From JAWRCU01 sp033542235 (GTDB taxonomy: Bacteria; Pseudomonadota; Alphaproteobacteria; Rhizobiales; Rhizobiaceae), in contig NZ_JAWRCU010000024.1 of assembly GCF_033542235.1 (NCBI RefSeq), forward strand, positions 1 to 64,000: a stretch of 64,000 nt of DNA, written 5' to 3'. The notes beneath the pieces are model-generated. The model was not told the origin of the DNA, made no database searches, and was given only the letters and a program-made list of their open reading frames with translations. The translations under genes were made by a program, and so were the position numbers. Of this stretch, positions 52,611-60,822 are shown piece after piece. Numbering within the stretch: the first letter of the stretch is position 1; every line of letters starts with the position of its first letter.

Positions 52611-52931
52611 ATGAAACGGTTCTTTACATGGTCGTTGCTGCCTCACATCTTGCTATGGATGGCGCTCGCAATGAGGGCCTACGCCACCGCAGGGCCGTAC
52701 AAGTTCGCAAGCTGCTGGACCATCATTCTGGTCTATATTCCGCCTGTCGGCGCCCTGGTTCTCGTAATCGCCGTGTACAGTTCCGCGGTCCTGCTGGCGT
52801 CGGCTTTTCGTCCGCCGCTCCGCGGCACATGGTTCTTTTTAGCAGCGAGCCACGGAATGGCACTCACCATTGGAATGATAGCTTGTGTGCGGGCCGCCTA
52901 TGCGGCAGTTGGACCGGTAAGCTGCCTGTAA
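52611..52931 (+). CDS. Small hypothetical membrane protein
   Basis: 106 residues with three likely membrane segments at about 7-25, 36-64 and 74-94 (FFTWSLLPHILLWMALAM, WTIILVYIPPVGALVLVI, WFFLAASHGMALTIGMI). The start lies 10 bases after GTTAGGCTG, a weak ribosome site. I recognise no family. It sits beside recombinase genes in an accessory zone and may be mobile cargo. Confidence 0.45.
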   Translation: MKRFFTWSLLPHILLWMALAMRAYATAGPYKFASCWTIILVYIPPVGALVLVIAVYSSAVLLASAFRPPLRGTWFFLAASHGMALTIGMIACVRAAYAAVGPVSCL

Positions 52932-53071
52932 TGGGCAATGCTGCTATTGGCGCTAGGCGCTCGTTCCGATTGCGAGAACGGACGGCGGGAAACCACCAAT
53001 GACGGACGGGGCGGCAAGACTTCCCGCGAGTACAAGCGGTCATCCGCGTTGCGTCGGATGACCGCCGACCG

Positions 53072-53704
53072 TCAGATTTCGGTTCGCTCGGCCAGGAGCA
53101 GGGCGTCCTCCACATCGACTCCGAGATAGCGGACGGTGTTCTCAATCTTGGAGTGACCGAGCAAGATTTGGATGGCGCGGATATTGCCCGTCGCTTTGTA
53201 GATCATCGACGCCTTCGTGCGACGAAGCGAGTGAGTGCCATACTCCTCTGAACGCAAACCGATGGCAGTCACCCACTCGTCCACGAGGCGAGCATACTGC
53301 CTTGTGCTCATGTGACGTGTGTGATCGATCCGGCTTGGGAAGGCATAGTCCTCGACCGTGCCGCCACGCCGTTCGAGCCAAGACAGAAGGCTGGCTCTAA
53401 CATCGCTGGTGATCTCGAACTGGACCGGCCGTCCCGTCTTTTGCTGAACTATGATCGCGCGAGTCCTGATGTCTGGTCCGGCGACCACATCGCAAATCCT
53501 GATCTTGACCAGGTCGCAGCCCCGAAGCTTGCTATCAATCGCAAGATCGAACAGGGCACGGTCGCGAATGCGGCGCTCGCGGTCGAGAAAGAAGCGGACG
53601 GCCCAGATCTGCTTCTGCGTGAGCGGGCGCTTCGTTCCCACCCGTTTGCCAGCGTTCCAAGCTGCGCGCTCGCGGCTGGCATCATCGTATTGAGAGTGAC
53701 CCAT
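53072..53704 (-). CDS. Tyrosine recombinase/integrase, intact
   Basis: A 210-residue compact phage-integrase-family protein. All catalytic residues are identifiable: Arg61 (KLRGCDL), Lys89 (QQKTGRP), His158 and Arg161 (THSLRRTKA), His184 (LLGHSKIE) and Tyr193 (VRYLG). The N-terminal core-binding domain is reduced to about 40 residues. The ATG at 53704 has AGGAG seven bases upstream, placed inside a hairpin. A truncated sister gene lies at 54798 in opposite orientation. Confidence 0.88.
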   Translation of the reverse strand: MGHSQYDDASRERAAWNAGKRVGTKRPLTQKQIWAVRFFLDRERRIRDRALFDLAIDSKLRGCDLVKIRICDVVAGPDIRTRAIIVQQKTGRPVQFEITSDVRASLLSWLERRGGTVEDYAFPSRIDHTRHMSTRQYARLVDEWVTAIGLRSEEYGTHSLRRTKASMIYKATGNIRAIQILLGHSKIENTVRYLGVDVEDALLLAERTEI

Positions 53705-53708
53705 GTGA

Positions 53709-53740
53709 GTTCTCCTCGGCCGTGATTGGCCGAAGAGAAA
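53709..53740 (-). promoter_or_regulatory. Shine-Dalgarno-sequestering hairpin before the intact recombinase
   Basis: On the minus strand TTTCTCTTCGGCC, a short loop AATCAC and GGCCGAGGAGAAC form a stem of about 12 pairs with one G-T. The ribosome-binding AGGAG is in the 3' arm. The same arrangement precedes the truncated copy at 54798. Confidence 0.6.
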
Positions 53741-53894
53741 CGGTGCGGGGCGCTATCGCTCGGGGGCCGCTTGCCGAAGGGCAGCTATAGGCTGGGCACC
53801 TGCCAGGACCGGACAGTCCGCATTCGGCCCTCCAGGTGATCAAACAGCAGCGCGCCTCCAAGCAGTCATTGTGGCAGCCGCAAAAGTCCCTAAG

Positions 53895-54608
53895 ATGTTA
53901 ACGATTATTTTCGGTGTCGCGGCCGACGGTCTACCGAACGAGCGGTCACCAGACAGGGTTACTGTGCGACGCATCTTAACCGTCACGTTGGTCGTGATCT
54001 GCGTAGGCTATGCCTTTTGGAAAGTTGAAATGACGCGCTCGACAACGATCAGGTTGGAGGCGGCCGGATATAATTTGACCTACACCATGGCTTGGGGTTG
54101 GGGCATGGACGAGAAATTCAGTCTCACACCCGTCGGGGCGTTAATATCAGGGCCGTCAAGCGAATGGATCGAGATATGGAAAAGACCCTATAACGCCGGG
54201 CTTGTTATCTATCGGTCCGCCGAAAGCGGGACATACTATTTTGGTGCGGGATACAAGCTATTTATATTTGACCCTTCGCGAGGAGTTCTGAGGGCATCGT
54301 GCGACATCAAAGATATTCCGGTTCACACCACGCTTGCTACACAGCTTTCGACTTCTAGATCGCACGAGTTCGATGAGACGATCGATCCTGGGGCGCGGCA
54401 CCTTTTTACTTTCATCGAAGCAGACCAACAAAGCGGGACAATTCCAACAATGCCGCCCGATTCCAGGTATTACGTCGGTCTCAAATATCTGGGGAAAATG
54501 GGGATAGTTAGATCAAGCGGACGACTCGGACGGGGAGATGGAGTCCGGTTCGTTCCGGCCGATAGAGCACCTGAGCCACGTTTGAGCTTATATGTCGGCT
54601 GTGGCTGA
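53895..54608 (+). CDS. Hypothetical membrane-anchored protein
   Basis: 237 residues with one membrane segment near the N-terminus (ILTVTLVVICVGYAFW, about residues 27-42) and a mainly beta, Tyr/Trp-rich region behind it (YNLTYTMAWGWGMDEKFSL, RPYNAGLVIYRSAESG). The DNA is AT-richer than the core genes around it, which suggests recent acquisition. I take the ATG at 53895; a GTG at 53871 is also possible. No family was recognised. It lies between the two recombinase copies. Confidence 0.55.
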   Translation: MLTIIFGVAADGLPNERSPDRVTVRRILTVTLVVICVGYAFWKVEMTRSTTIRLEAAGYNLTYTMAWGWGMDEKFSLTPVGALISGPSSEWIEIWKRPYNAGLVIYRSAESGTYYFGAGYKLFIFDPSRGVLRASCDIKDIPVHTTLATQLSTSRSHEFDETIDPGARHLFTFIEADQQSGTIPTMPPDSRYYVGLKYLGKMGIVRSSGRLGRGDGVRFVPADRAPEPRLSLYVGCG

Positions 54609-54760
54609 CTATAATGTTGAAGCGATAGCCGATCTCTCGTCGCAGTTTGGGGACCACTTGGTTTAGTAGAGGTCGTCAGCGGAATGGCCACTTTCTGATA
54701 GGTTTCGTCCTGATTGTGGATGGTCAGCTTACGGCCCCATTTGAGCATTCTCCATTGCCG

Positions 54761-54793
54761 TTTCCTCCTCGGCCATCCCGGCCGAAGGAGAAA
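54761..54793 (+). promoter_or_regulatory. Shine-Dalgarno-sequestering hairpin before the truncated recombinase
   Basis: TTTCCTCCTCGGCC (54761-54774) pairs with GGCCGAAGGAGAAA (54780-54793) with two mismatches or small bulges. AAGGAG, seven bases before the ATG at 54798, is in the 3' arm. The structure survives although the primary sequence differs from the copy at 53709-53740. Confidence 0.6.
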
Positions 54794-54797
54794 TGAG

Positions 54798-55172
54798 ATG
54801 GGAATGTCAGAGTTTGATCCTGGCTGGCGCCACCGTCAGCCATGGAATGCTGCACGGAAGGTGGGAGCTAAGCGGCCGTTGAAACCACGGCAGGTCTGGG
54901 CAATTCGCTTCTTCCTCAATCAGCATGGGCGCCTTCGTGACCGTGCGCTGTTCGACTTGGCGATCGACAGCAAACTACGCGGTTGTGACGTCGTAAATGT
55001 CAGGATTGGCGACGTTGTCGCGGGCGGCCAAATGTGCCTCGCCAAAGCGCCCGGCGTGCACGACGCTCCGCCACTCGATGTCTTGCAGGTGCCCCTTCTC
55101 GCAACCGCAGACGAAGCGGAGTGCCGCGCAGTGGATGGAGGGTTTCTACGGGTTAACAAGGTTGTTGCCTGA
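54798..55172 (+). pseudogene. Truncated tyrosine recombinase
   Basis: The first 77 or so residues are close to the intact recombinase at 53072 (WNAARKVGAKRPL, IRDRALFDLAIDSKLRGCD-like block present as LRDRALFDLAIDSKLRGCD). Homology stops near 55029 after VVAGGQ, and the remaining 48 residues are unrelated. Arg61 is kept but the Lys, His, Arg, His and Tyr of the active site are lost. I start at the ATG at 54798 because AAGGAG stands seven bases upstream. Confidence 0.8.
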
Positions 55173-55255
55173 CCACGGTTGCAGTGCGACGGACTTCGGT
55201 GCACATCCTCGATGTCCACGATCGCCGCGTACTCCACCCTCATGGAAATCTTCGC

Positions 55256-55966
55256 ATGACTCGCGTTCTCATCCTCGTCAACAGTACCGGCTCCAAGCCA
55301 GGTCTTCTTGTGCCGTGGCTCCTCGGGCGTGATGTCGAATTCAACGTGCGCATCGGTGCCGTGAGCGGCTCTCCCACGCCCGACGATCTCGAGGACTATG
55401 ACGGACTAGTGCTCCTCGGTGGGGGATACATGCCCGACGATGTCGCGCGTGGTCCCTGGCTCGCGGGTGAGGCAGATCTCACGCGAGCGGCACTCGCGCG
55501 GGGAACACCGTTGCTGGGGATCTGCCTCGGCGGACAAATGCTCGCGCATGTGGGCGGCGGCACGGTTGCTGCCAACACGGGAGTACCAGAGAAGGGGTCG
55601 ACTCGCATAAGGCTCACCGCTGATGCCGAAAACGACCCGGTCTTCTCAGCCGTGCCGAAGGAGACCGCTTTCATCGAGAGCCACGTTGATCGCATCACCG
55701 TACTCCCCCCCGGGGCGGTGCTCCTGGCATCAAGCGAGGCGTGCGAGTTCCAGGCATTCCGCCTCGGACCGGTTGCGTGGGGAACGCAGTTCCATCCCGA
55801 GGTGAGTGCTGAGAACGTGCGCGACTGGAACGCCGCGGAACTCGCGGCGCTCGGATTCGACAAGGAGACGCTCGTCGCGGAGGCCGAGGCGGCGGATGTG
55901 GCAATGCGGAGGGACGCCGAAGCACTCGTTGGAGCGTGGGTGCAGGTGGTCCGCTCCCGCGGGTGA
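55256..55966 (+). CDS. Class I glutamine amidotransferase-like protein
   Basis: A 236-residue GATase1 domain with the catalytic triad Cys90 (GICLGGQML), His180 and Glu182 (TQFHPEVSAEN). Proteins of this kind are GMP-synthase-like amidotransferases or gamma-glutamyl hydrolases and can act alone on gamma-glutamyl amides. The ATG at 55256 directly precedes the conserved first strand TRVLILVNSTGSKPG. No partner synthetase is adjacent. It stands behind a broken recombinase, so it may be acquired DNA. Confidence 0.82.
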   Translation: MTRVLILVNSTGSKPGLLVPWLLGRDVEFNVRIGAVSGSPTPDDLEDYDGLVLLGGGYMPDDVARGPWLAGEADLTRAALARGTPLLGICLGGQMLAHVGGGTVAANTGVPEKGSTRIRLTADAENDPVFSAVPKETAFIESHVDRITVLPPGAVLLASSEACEFQAFRLGPVAWGTQFHPEVSAENVRDWNAAELAALGFDKETLVAEAEAADVAMRRDAEALVGAWVQVVRSRG

Positions 55967-56493
55967 GATCTCTGGTCGCCCAAGCGTTCTCGCCAAATGG
56001 AGTTGATCGATCAAGCGATTGCCAACGTCGATGCTTGGCTTACAGATGACCTGCAGTGTGGTTCGCGGCAGGCGTCCGCTTTTGGGTAGCGGCAAAACGA
56101 GTCTCAAGGGCCGAGATGAAGGCGCAAAGCCGCCGTTCCCACGCGTCTGACTAAGGTCGCCTTCGGATCAACTCAACGCCCGTCATAATGTGCTTCGACC
56201 CAAGTCATTAGCTACTCCGTCCTCAATGCCCCATCTCGTGCGTAATCGCGGTGAAGTCGAACCCTTCGCTGCTGCCCCGCGCTTGTGCCAGAGCAGAAGC
56301 AATTGTCCGGGTGCCGGTCCATTTGCGACCATGACGATAGCTCCAAGCCTATCGGTTTTCGAGATGATGACTGGATTGCTTTCGCAAGGTGCGAACCGTC
56401 CAATGCTCCCAGCCACTTGACCTTTTCACTCGCTCTCAGCGCACGGAAGCAGGGCAGCCGGGTCGTTAAGAACACGCGGCGGGAGAGCGATCA
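55967..56493. other. 527-base stretch without recognised gene
   Basis: Short frames of up to about 87 residues exist on both strands, but none shows a plausible protein pattern, ribosome site or recognised domain. No palindromic repeat is present. It is best regarded as decayed sequence between the amidotransferase gene and the hydantoinase fragment. Confidence 0.5.
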
Positions 56494-57003
56494 TTGGGGA
56501 ACGGAAATGAGTCTGCCGCTTTGAGCGTGGCCGTCGATATCGGCGGGACATTCACCGATTGTCGTGGCTTTCGACCAGCAGAGCGGCCGGATATTCCAGG
56601 CCAAATCCCTGACCACCCATCACGAGTTGTCGCAGGGCGTGTGGGATTGCCTGGGGAAGGCTGAGCTGCATCCTTCCGCGCTCGCCAACCGCATTCATGG
56701 TTCCACCATCGCCATCAACATCGCCATCGAGGAGAAGGGGGCCAGGACGGCTCTCGTCGTCACCAAGGGCACGCGCGACGTCTACAAGATCGGCCGGCAG
56801 AACCGTCCCGAAGCCTATAATTTCTCGTTTCGCCGGCCGGTGCCGCTCACCGCTCGCTCGGCGATCTTCGGGGTCAACAGAAAAGACTGTCGGCTCGTGG
56901 CGAAGTTCTGACGGCGCTTGATCTCAAAGAAATCGAGCGCATAGCCGAGAACATCCGTGCCGGCGGCGCCGAGAGCGTCGCGGTCTGCTTCCTGCATTTG
57001 TCG
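56494..57003 (+). pseudogene. Hydantoinase A/oxoprolinase N-terminal fragment with two frameshifts
   Basis: SVAVDIGGTFTD (from about 56524) is the N-terminal ATPase-like motif of hyuA proteins. After an extra T near 56560 the frame shifts and continues AFDQQSGRIFQAKSLTTHHE to ARTALVVTKGTRDVYKIGRQ and FSFRRPVPL. Near 56890 a second shift leads to GEVLTALDLKEIERIAENIR and VAVCFLHL. Homology ends near 57003, about 160 residues into a family of roughly 690. The 3' part has been replaced by the radical SAM gene. Confidence 0.82.
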
Positions 57004-57056
57004 TTTTGGCCAGATCGGGTAAGGTCCGGCATTGCGCAACGTCAAGGGGGGCCGCG

Positions 57057-58868
57057 ATGGCCATAGTGCCTGCAGGAAATGCGCCTGTTTTTCACTTCGT
57101 AATGATAAAGCCGACCCATTACGACGATGATGGGTACCCCATCCAATGGTTTCGTTCGGCCATCCCCTCCAACACGCTGGCCTGCCTGAACGCACTCGCG
57201 GAAGACGCGCGGCGTCGTGAAGTGCTCGGCACCGGCGTCGACATACGGCTGCATACCTTTGACGAGACCAACCGTCGTGTACGGCCCGACAGGATCATCC
57301 GCGCAATCCGCAAAGCCGGCGGCAAGGCGCTGATCGGCATGGTCGGCGTTCAATCGAACCAGTTCCCTCGGGCCGTCGACCTGGCGCGGCCCTTCCTGGC
57401 GGCTGGCTTGCCGGTATGTATTGGCGGGTTTCACGTTTCCGGCTGCCTGGCTATGTTGCCGGAGTTGCCTGCCGACATCCGCGAGGCTCAGAACCTGGGC
57501 ATTTCGCTCTTCGCCGGCGAGGCCGAGGAGCACAGGCTTGACGACGTCTTGCGCGATGCGTGGCACGGAAAGCTGGCGCCGCTCTATAATCACATGGACG
57601 CGCTGCCGACGCTGACAGGCGAGCCGCCGCCGATCCTGCCGCGCAAGCATGTCGCTCGCACCTCGGGTTCGCTGTCCAGCATCGATCTCGGCAGAGGCTG
57701 TCCCTACCAGTGCTCGTTCTGCACCATCATCAATGTGCAGGGGCGGCAGAGCCGTGTCCGTTCGGCGGACGATCTCGAGCGGATCGTGCGCGAGAACTAT
57801 GCGGACGGAATAAAGCGCTTCTTCATCACCGACGACAACTTCGCACGCAACAGCGAATGGGAGTCGCTGTTCGATCGGCTGATCAGCATGCGCGTGGGCG
57901 AAGGCATGAATATCGGCTTCACCATCCAGGTCGATACGCTCTGCCACAAGATCCCGAACTTTATCGAGAAGGCCACGAAGGCCGGCGTGCGGCGGGTCTT
58001 CATCGGTCTCGAGAACATCAATCCCGACAATCTGGTCGCCGCCAAGAAGCGCCAGAACAAGATCACCGAATACCGCGAGATGCTGCAGAAGTGGCGCAAT
58101 CACGGTGCCATCACCTATGCCGGCTATATCCTCGGTTTTCCGGCTGACACCAAGGAGTCGATCGCGCGTGACATCGAAATCATAAAGCGCGAACTCCCCA
58201 TCGACATCCTGGAGTTCTTTTTCCTGACACCATTGCCAGGGTCGGAGGACCATAAGGTTCTCTTGCAAAAGGGGGTCTGGATGGATCCCGACATGAACAA
58301 ATACGATCTCAATCACCGCGTCTCGCATCATCCGACCATGTCGGACCTCGAGTGGGAGGAGGCCTATCGGTTGGCGTGGGATACTTTCTATACGCCGGAA
58401 CACATCGCCACGATCATACGCCGGACATGTGCCAGCAAGGTCGGACGTCCGCGCACGACTCTAACTACGATCCTGTGGTTCTACCTGATGATCCTCTATG
58501 AGGGTGTGCACCCACTCGAGGGCGGCGCGGTGCGCCTCAAATTCCGGCGCGACCGCCGCTCTGGAATGCCGATCGAGAACCCGCTCGTCTTCTATCCCCG
58601 TCTCGCGGGTGAAGCCGCCGTCAAGGCGGTCGGCTATATCAGAACCTATTTGCGAACGAAAAGGATGCTCGATGCGGCGTTGAAATCGCCCGACCGTTGG
58701 ACTTACTCCGACCTCGCCATCGCGCCGCCGCAAGAAGACGAATTCGACCAGCTTGATCTCTACCACGCGACCACCGGCGGCGAAGAGGCCCTCGCGCGCA
58801 AACGGCGCGATGACGCTATCCGCGCGCGAGTTCCGATCGTGGCCGGAGCGACAGCCAAGGCGAGCTAG
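57057..58868 (+). CDS. B12-binding-type radical SAM protein
   Basis: A 603-residue enzyme. The N-terminal part (about 1-190) looks like a cobalamin-binding domain, with IGMVGVQSNQFPRAVDLA and GLPVCIGGFHVSG. The radical SAM core follows with Cys215, Cys219 and Cys222 in GRGCPYQCSFCTI, then RVFIGLENINPDNL. The C-terminal 200 residues include a hydrophobic stretch (ILWFYLMILYEGVHPL). The ATG at 57057 has CAAGGGGG before it. Substrate unknown; such proteins methylate or rearrange carbon centres. No pathway genes adjoin it. Confidence 0.84.
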   Translation: MAIVPAGNAPVFHFVMIKPTHYDDDGYPIQWFRSAIPSNTLACLNALAEDARRREVLGTGVDIRLHTFDETNRRVRPDRIIRAIRKAGGKALIGMVGVQSNQFPRAVDLARPFLAAGLPVCIGGFHVSGCLAMLPELPADIREAQNLGISLFAGEAEEHRLDDVLRDAWHGKLAPLYNHMDALPTLTGEPPPILPRKHVARTSGSLSSIDLGRGCPYQCSFCTIINVQGRQSRVRSADDLERIVRENYADGIKRFFITDDNFARNSEWESLFDRLISMRVGEGMNIGFTIQVDTLCHKIPNFIEKATKAGVRRVFIGLENINPDNLVAAKKRQNKITEYREMLQKWRNHGAITYAGYILGFPADTKESIARDIEIIKRELPIDILEFFFLTPLPGSEDHKVLLQKGVWMDPDMNKYDLNHRVSHHPTMSDLEWEEAYRLAWDTFYTPEHIATIIRRTCASKVGRPRTTLTTILWFYLMILYEGVHPLEGGAVRLKFRRDRRSGMPIENPLVFYPRLAGEAAVKAVGYIRTYLRTKRMLDAALKSPDRWTYSDLAIAPPQEDEFDQLDLYHATTGGEEALARKRRDDAIRARVPIVAGATAKAS

Positions 58869-58914
58869 CGCATCGGACCGAAGTGCGTAGCGGTTTTCGG
58901 ACCAATCCGACGCT
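58869..58914. repeat. GCATCGGACCGAA palindromic repeat
   Basis: CGCATCGGACCGAAGTGCG faces CGGTTTTCGGACCAATCCGA over about 45 bases, forming an imperfect hairpin. The motif is a common small intergenic repeat in Rhizobiales genomes. It lies right after the radical SAM gene and may end its transcript. Confidence 0.65.
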
Positions 58915-58982
58915 TAGACTAAACAAGAGACAGAGCGGCGAGGGCGGTTCAATTTGAATGCACGCCGCTCTCAGCCGAGCGC

Positions 58983-60626
58983 TCAGCCCTCCAGCCAGAC
59001 GTTCTCGAAATGCTGTTCGAGCGCCTGGTGCTGTTCGCAATTATGCACGCCGGTTCGGTATGCCCGGTAGACGGAGCGCCAGTAGGGCTGGATGATCACG
59101 CCGGAATCGCGCAGGTTCTGCTCTATCTTGCCCATGATCTCGCGTCGCTTGTCTGCATCCGGCGTGGCAAGAGCCTTGTCCAGCAGCGAGTCGAACTCCG
59201 CATTCGAATAGGCACTTTCATTCCAGGCGGCGCCCGACCTGTAGGCGAGCGCCAGGACCTGCACGCCAAGCGGCCGCCCGAGCCATTCCGTGCAAGAGAA
59301 TGGAAATTTGCTCCAGTCGTTCCAGAAGGTGGCCGCCGGCAGGACCGTTCGCTTAACCTTCAGGCCCGCCTCGCGCATTTGTGCAGCAATGGTGTCGCCC
59401 GTCGCCTTCTGCCACTCCACGTCGACGGAGATGAGCTCGTATTCGTGATCCGACTTTCCGGCTTGTGCCAGCAGGGACTTGGCCTCATCGACGTTGCGCA
59501 CATGCGGCCCGATATCGGCGTATTCGGGATGTATGGGCGCCACATGATGGTTCGCCGCGGTCTTGCCGCGGCCATCCAGACCGATCTTGAGGACAGCAGT
59601 GTTGTCGACCGCAAGCTGGGCGGCCCGCCGCACCTTGACATCATCGTAAGGCGCATTGCCGACGTTGAAACGCGCCACGATCGTCGAGCCGGTGGCAATC
59701 TCGGAATTTGCCAGGCCAATGGCTTCCATCTGCGGGATCGTATCGGCCGAGGTCTCATGATTGGTATCGACCTCGCCGGCCTCGAAGGCCGATAGCATCG
59801 GATTTGGATCGGAGCCGTAATCCACCCACCTGATGCCGTCGAGATATACCTCGCCCTTCCACCAGGGCTTGTCCTTGCGCTTGACCTCCGCCGAAGTTTC
59901 AGCCTGCCATTCGACCAGTTCGTAAGGTCCGGTCGTGATCGCCAGCGCCTTCATCGGGTCGGCGTCGCCGTCGTAGCTGCGATGCATGATCAGCGCCGGA
60001 TAGTCGGCCATGCCGGCAATCAGCGAGATGTCAGGCTGCGGCAGGTTGAGCCTGACGGTATAGTCGTCGATGCGCTCGATACCACCGTCGACCGCCTTCT
60101 TGGTGTCAGGGTTGACCAGGGCGCCCATGCGCGCAGCAACTGAATTACCGGGGACATCGGCCTCGCACCAGCGCGTCAGATTGTGGATCACGTCTTCAGC
60201 ATTGAAAGTGTCGCCGTTCGACCAGGTGATGCCCTTGCGGACATGGAGCGTCAGCGTCTTCGCATCATCGCTCAACTCCCAGGCCTCGAGCAGCCACGGT
60301 TCAAAGCTGAAGTCCCGGTTCCAGCGAACCAGATATTCATTGCACTGGCGCCCCACATTCGACATCTCGACACCGTCGAAGGTGCGAGGATCCTTGAATC
60401 CTTTGACGTTCATGGCAACGCGCAGCACGCCGCCCTTTTTTGGCTCCTCGGCGCGGGCGGGCGTTGGAACGATACCGCCCAATGCGAAGGCGCCGGCGGA
60501 GGAGACACCCAAGCCTGCCATCAGGGCAAGATATTCGCGCCGGTTCATCCGGCCATTTCTGAAATTGTCGGCGGTGGCCTCGGCCTGCGGGTGCAGATGC
60601 CGGTCTGTCAGCATGAACTTTGCCAT
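58983..60626 (-). CDS. Peptide/opine-type ABC transporter substrate-binding protein
   Basis: A 547-residue SBP_bac_5 (DppA/OppA) protein. A long N-region leads to a twin-arginine signal, MNRREYLALMAGLGVSSAGA, with cleavage near PARAEE (residue 59). KKGGVLRVAMNVKGFKDPRTF starts the mature domain, and LTLHVRKGITWSNGDTFNAE is the family signature. The start at 60626 gives an unusually long n-region of 25 residues; an ATG at 60614 or 60548 is also conceivable. No permease or ATPase genes lie on either side within the window. Confidence 0.87.
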   Translation of the reverse strand: MAKFMLTDRHLHPQAEATADNFRNGRMNRREYLALMAGLGVSSAGAFALGGIVPTPARAEEPKKGGVLRVAMNVKGFKDPRTFDGVEMSNVGRQCNEYLVRWNRDFSFEPWLLEAWELSDDAKTLTLHVRKGITWSNGDTFNAEDVIHNLTRWCEADVPGNSVAARMGALVNPDTKKAVDGGIERIDDYTVRLNLPQPDISLIAGMADYPALIMHRSYDGDADPMKALAITTGPYELVEWQAETSAEVKRKDKPWWKGEVYLDGIRWVDYGSDPNPMLSAFEAGEVDTNHETSADTIPQMEAIGLANSEIATGSTIVARFNVGNAPYDDVKVRRAAQLAVDNTAVLKIGLDGRGKTAANHHVAPIHPEYADIGPHVRNVDEAKSLLAQAGKSDHEYELISVDVEWQKATGDTIAAQMREAGLKVKRTVLPAATFWNDWSKFPFSCTEWLGRPLGVQVLALAYRSGAAWNESAYSNAEFDSLLDKALATPDADKRREIMGKIEQNLRDSGVIIQPYWRSVYRAYRTGVHNCEQHQALEQHFENVWLEG

Positions 60627-60822
60627 CTATTCCTCCCTGCCTGCTCAAGCGACGGCCCGATCACAGCGAAATGCGGTCGCGGCAGAACTTTTGACCTTGT
60701 GAGGATAGTTCGCGGATTTTTTCCGAAATGTTCGCTATTCCGCGATTCTTGTGCTGCGTTCCGCAGTCGTGCTGAGGGCCGCATTTCTCATCGACGCAGG
60801 CACATCGAGTGGAGAAATGCGA

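Noticed and set aside
56183..56524. Several overlapping frames of 76-87 codons on both strands
   Set aside because: None shows a domain, a ribosome site or a plausible composition, and they conflict with each other.
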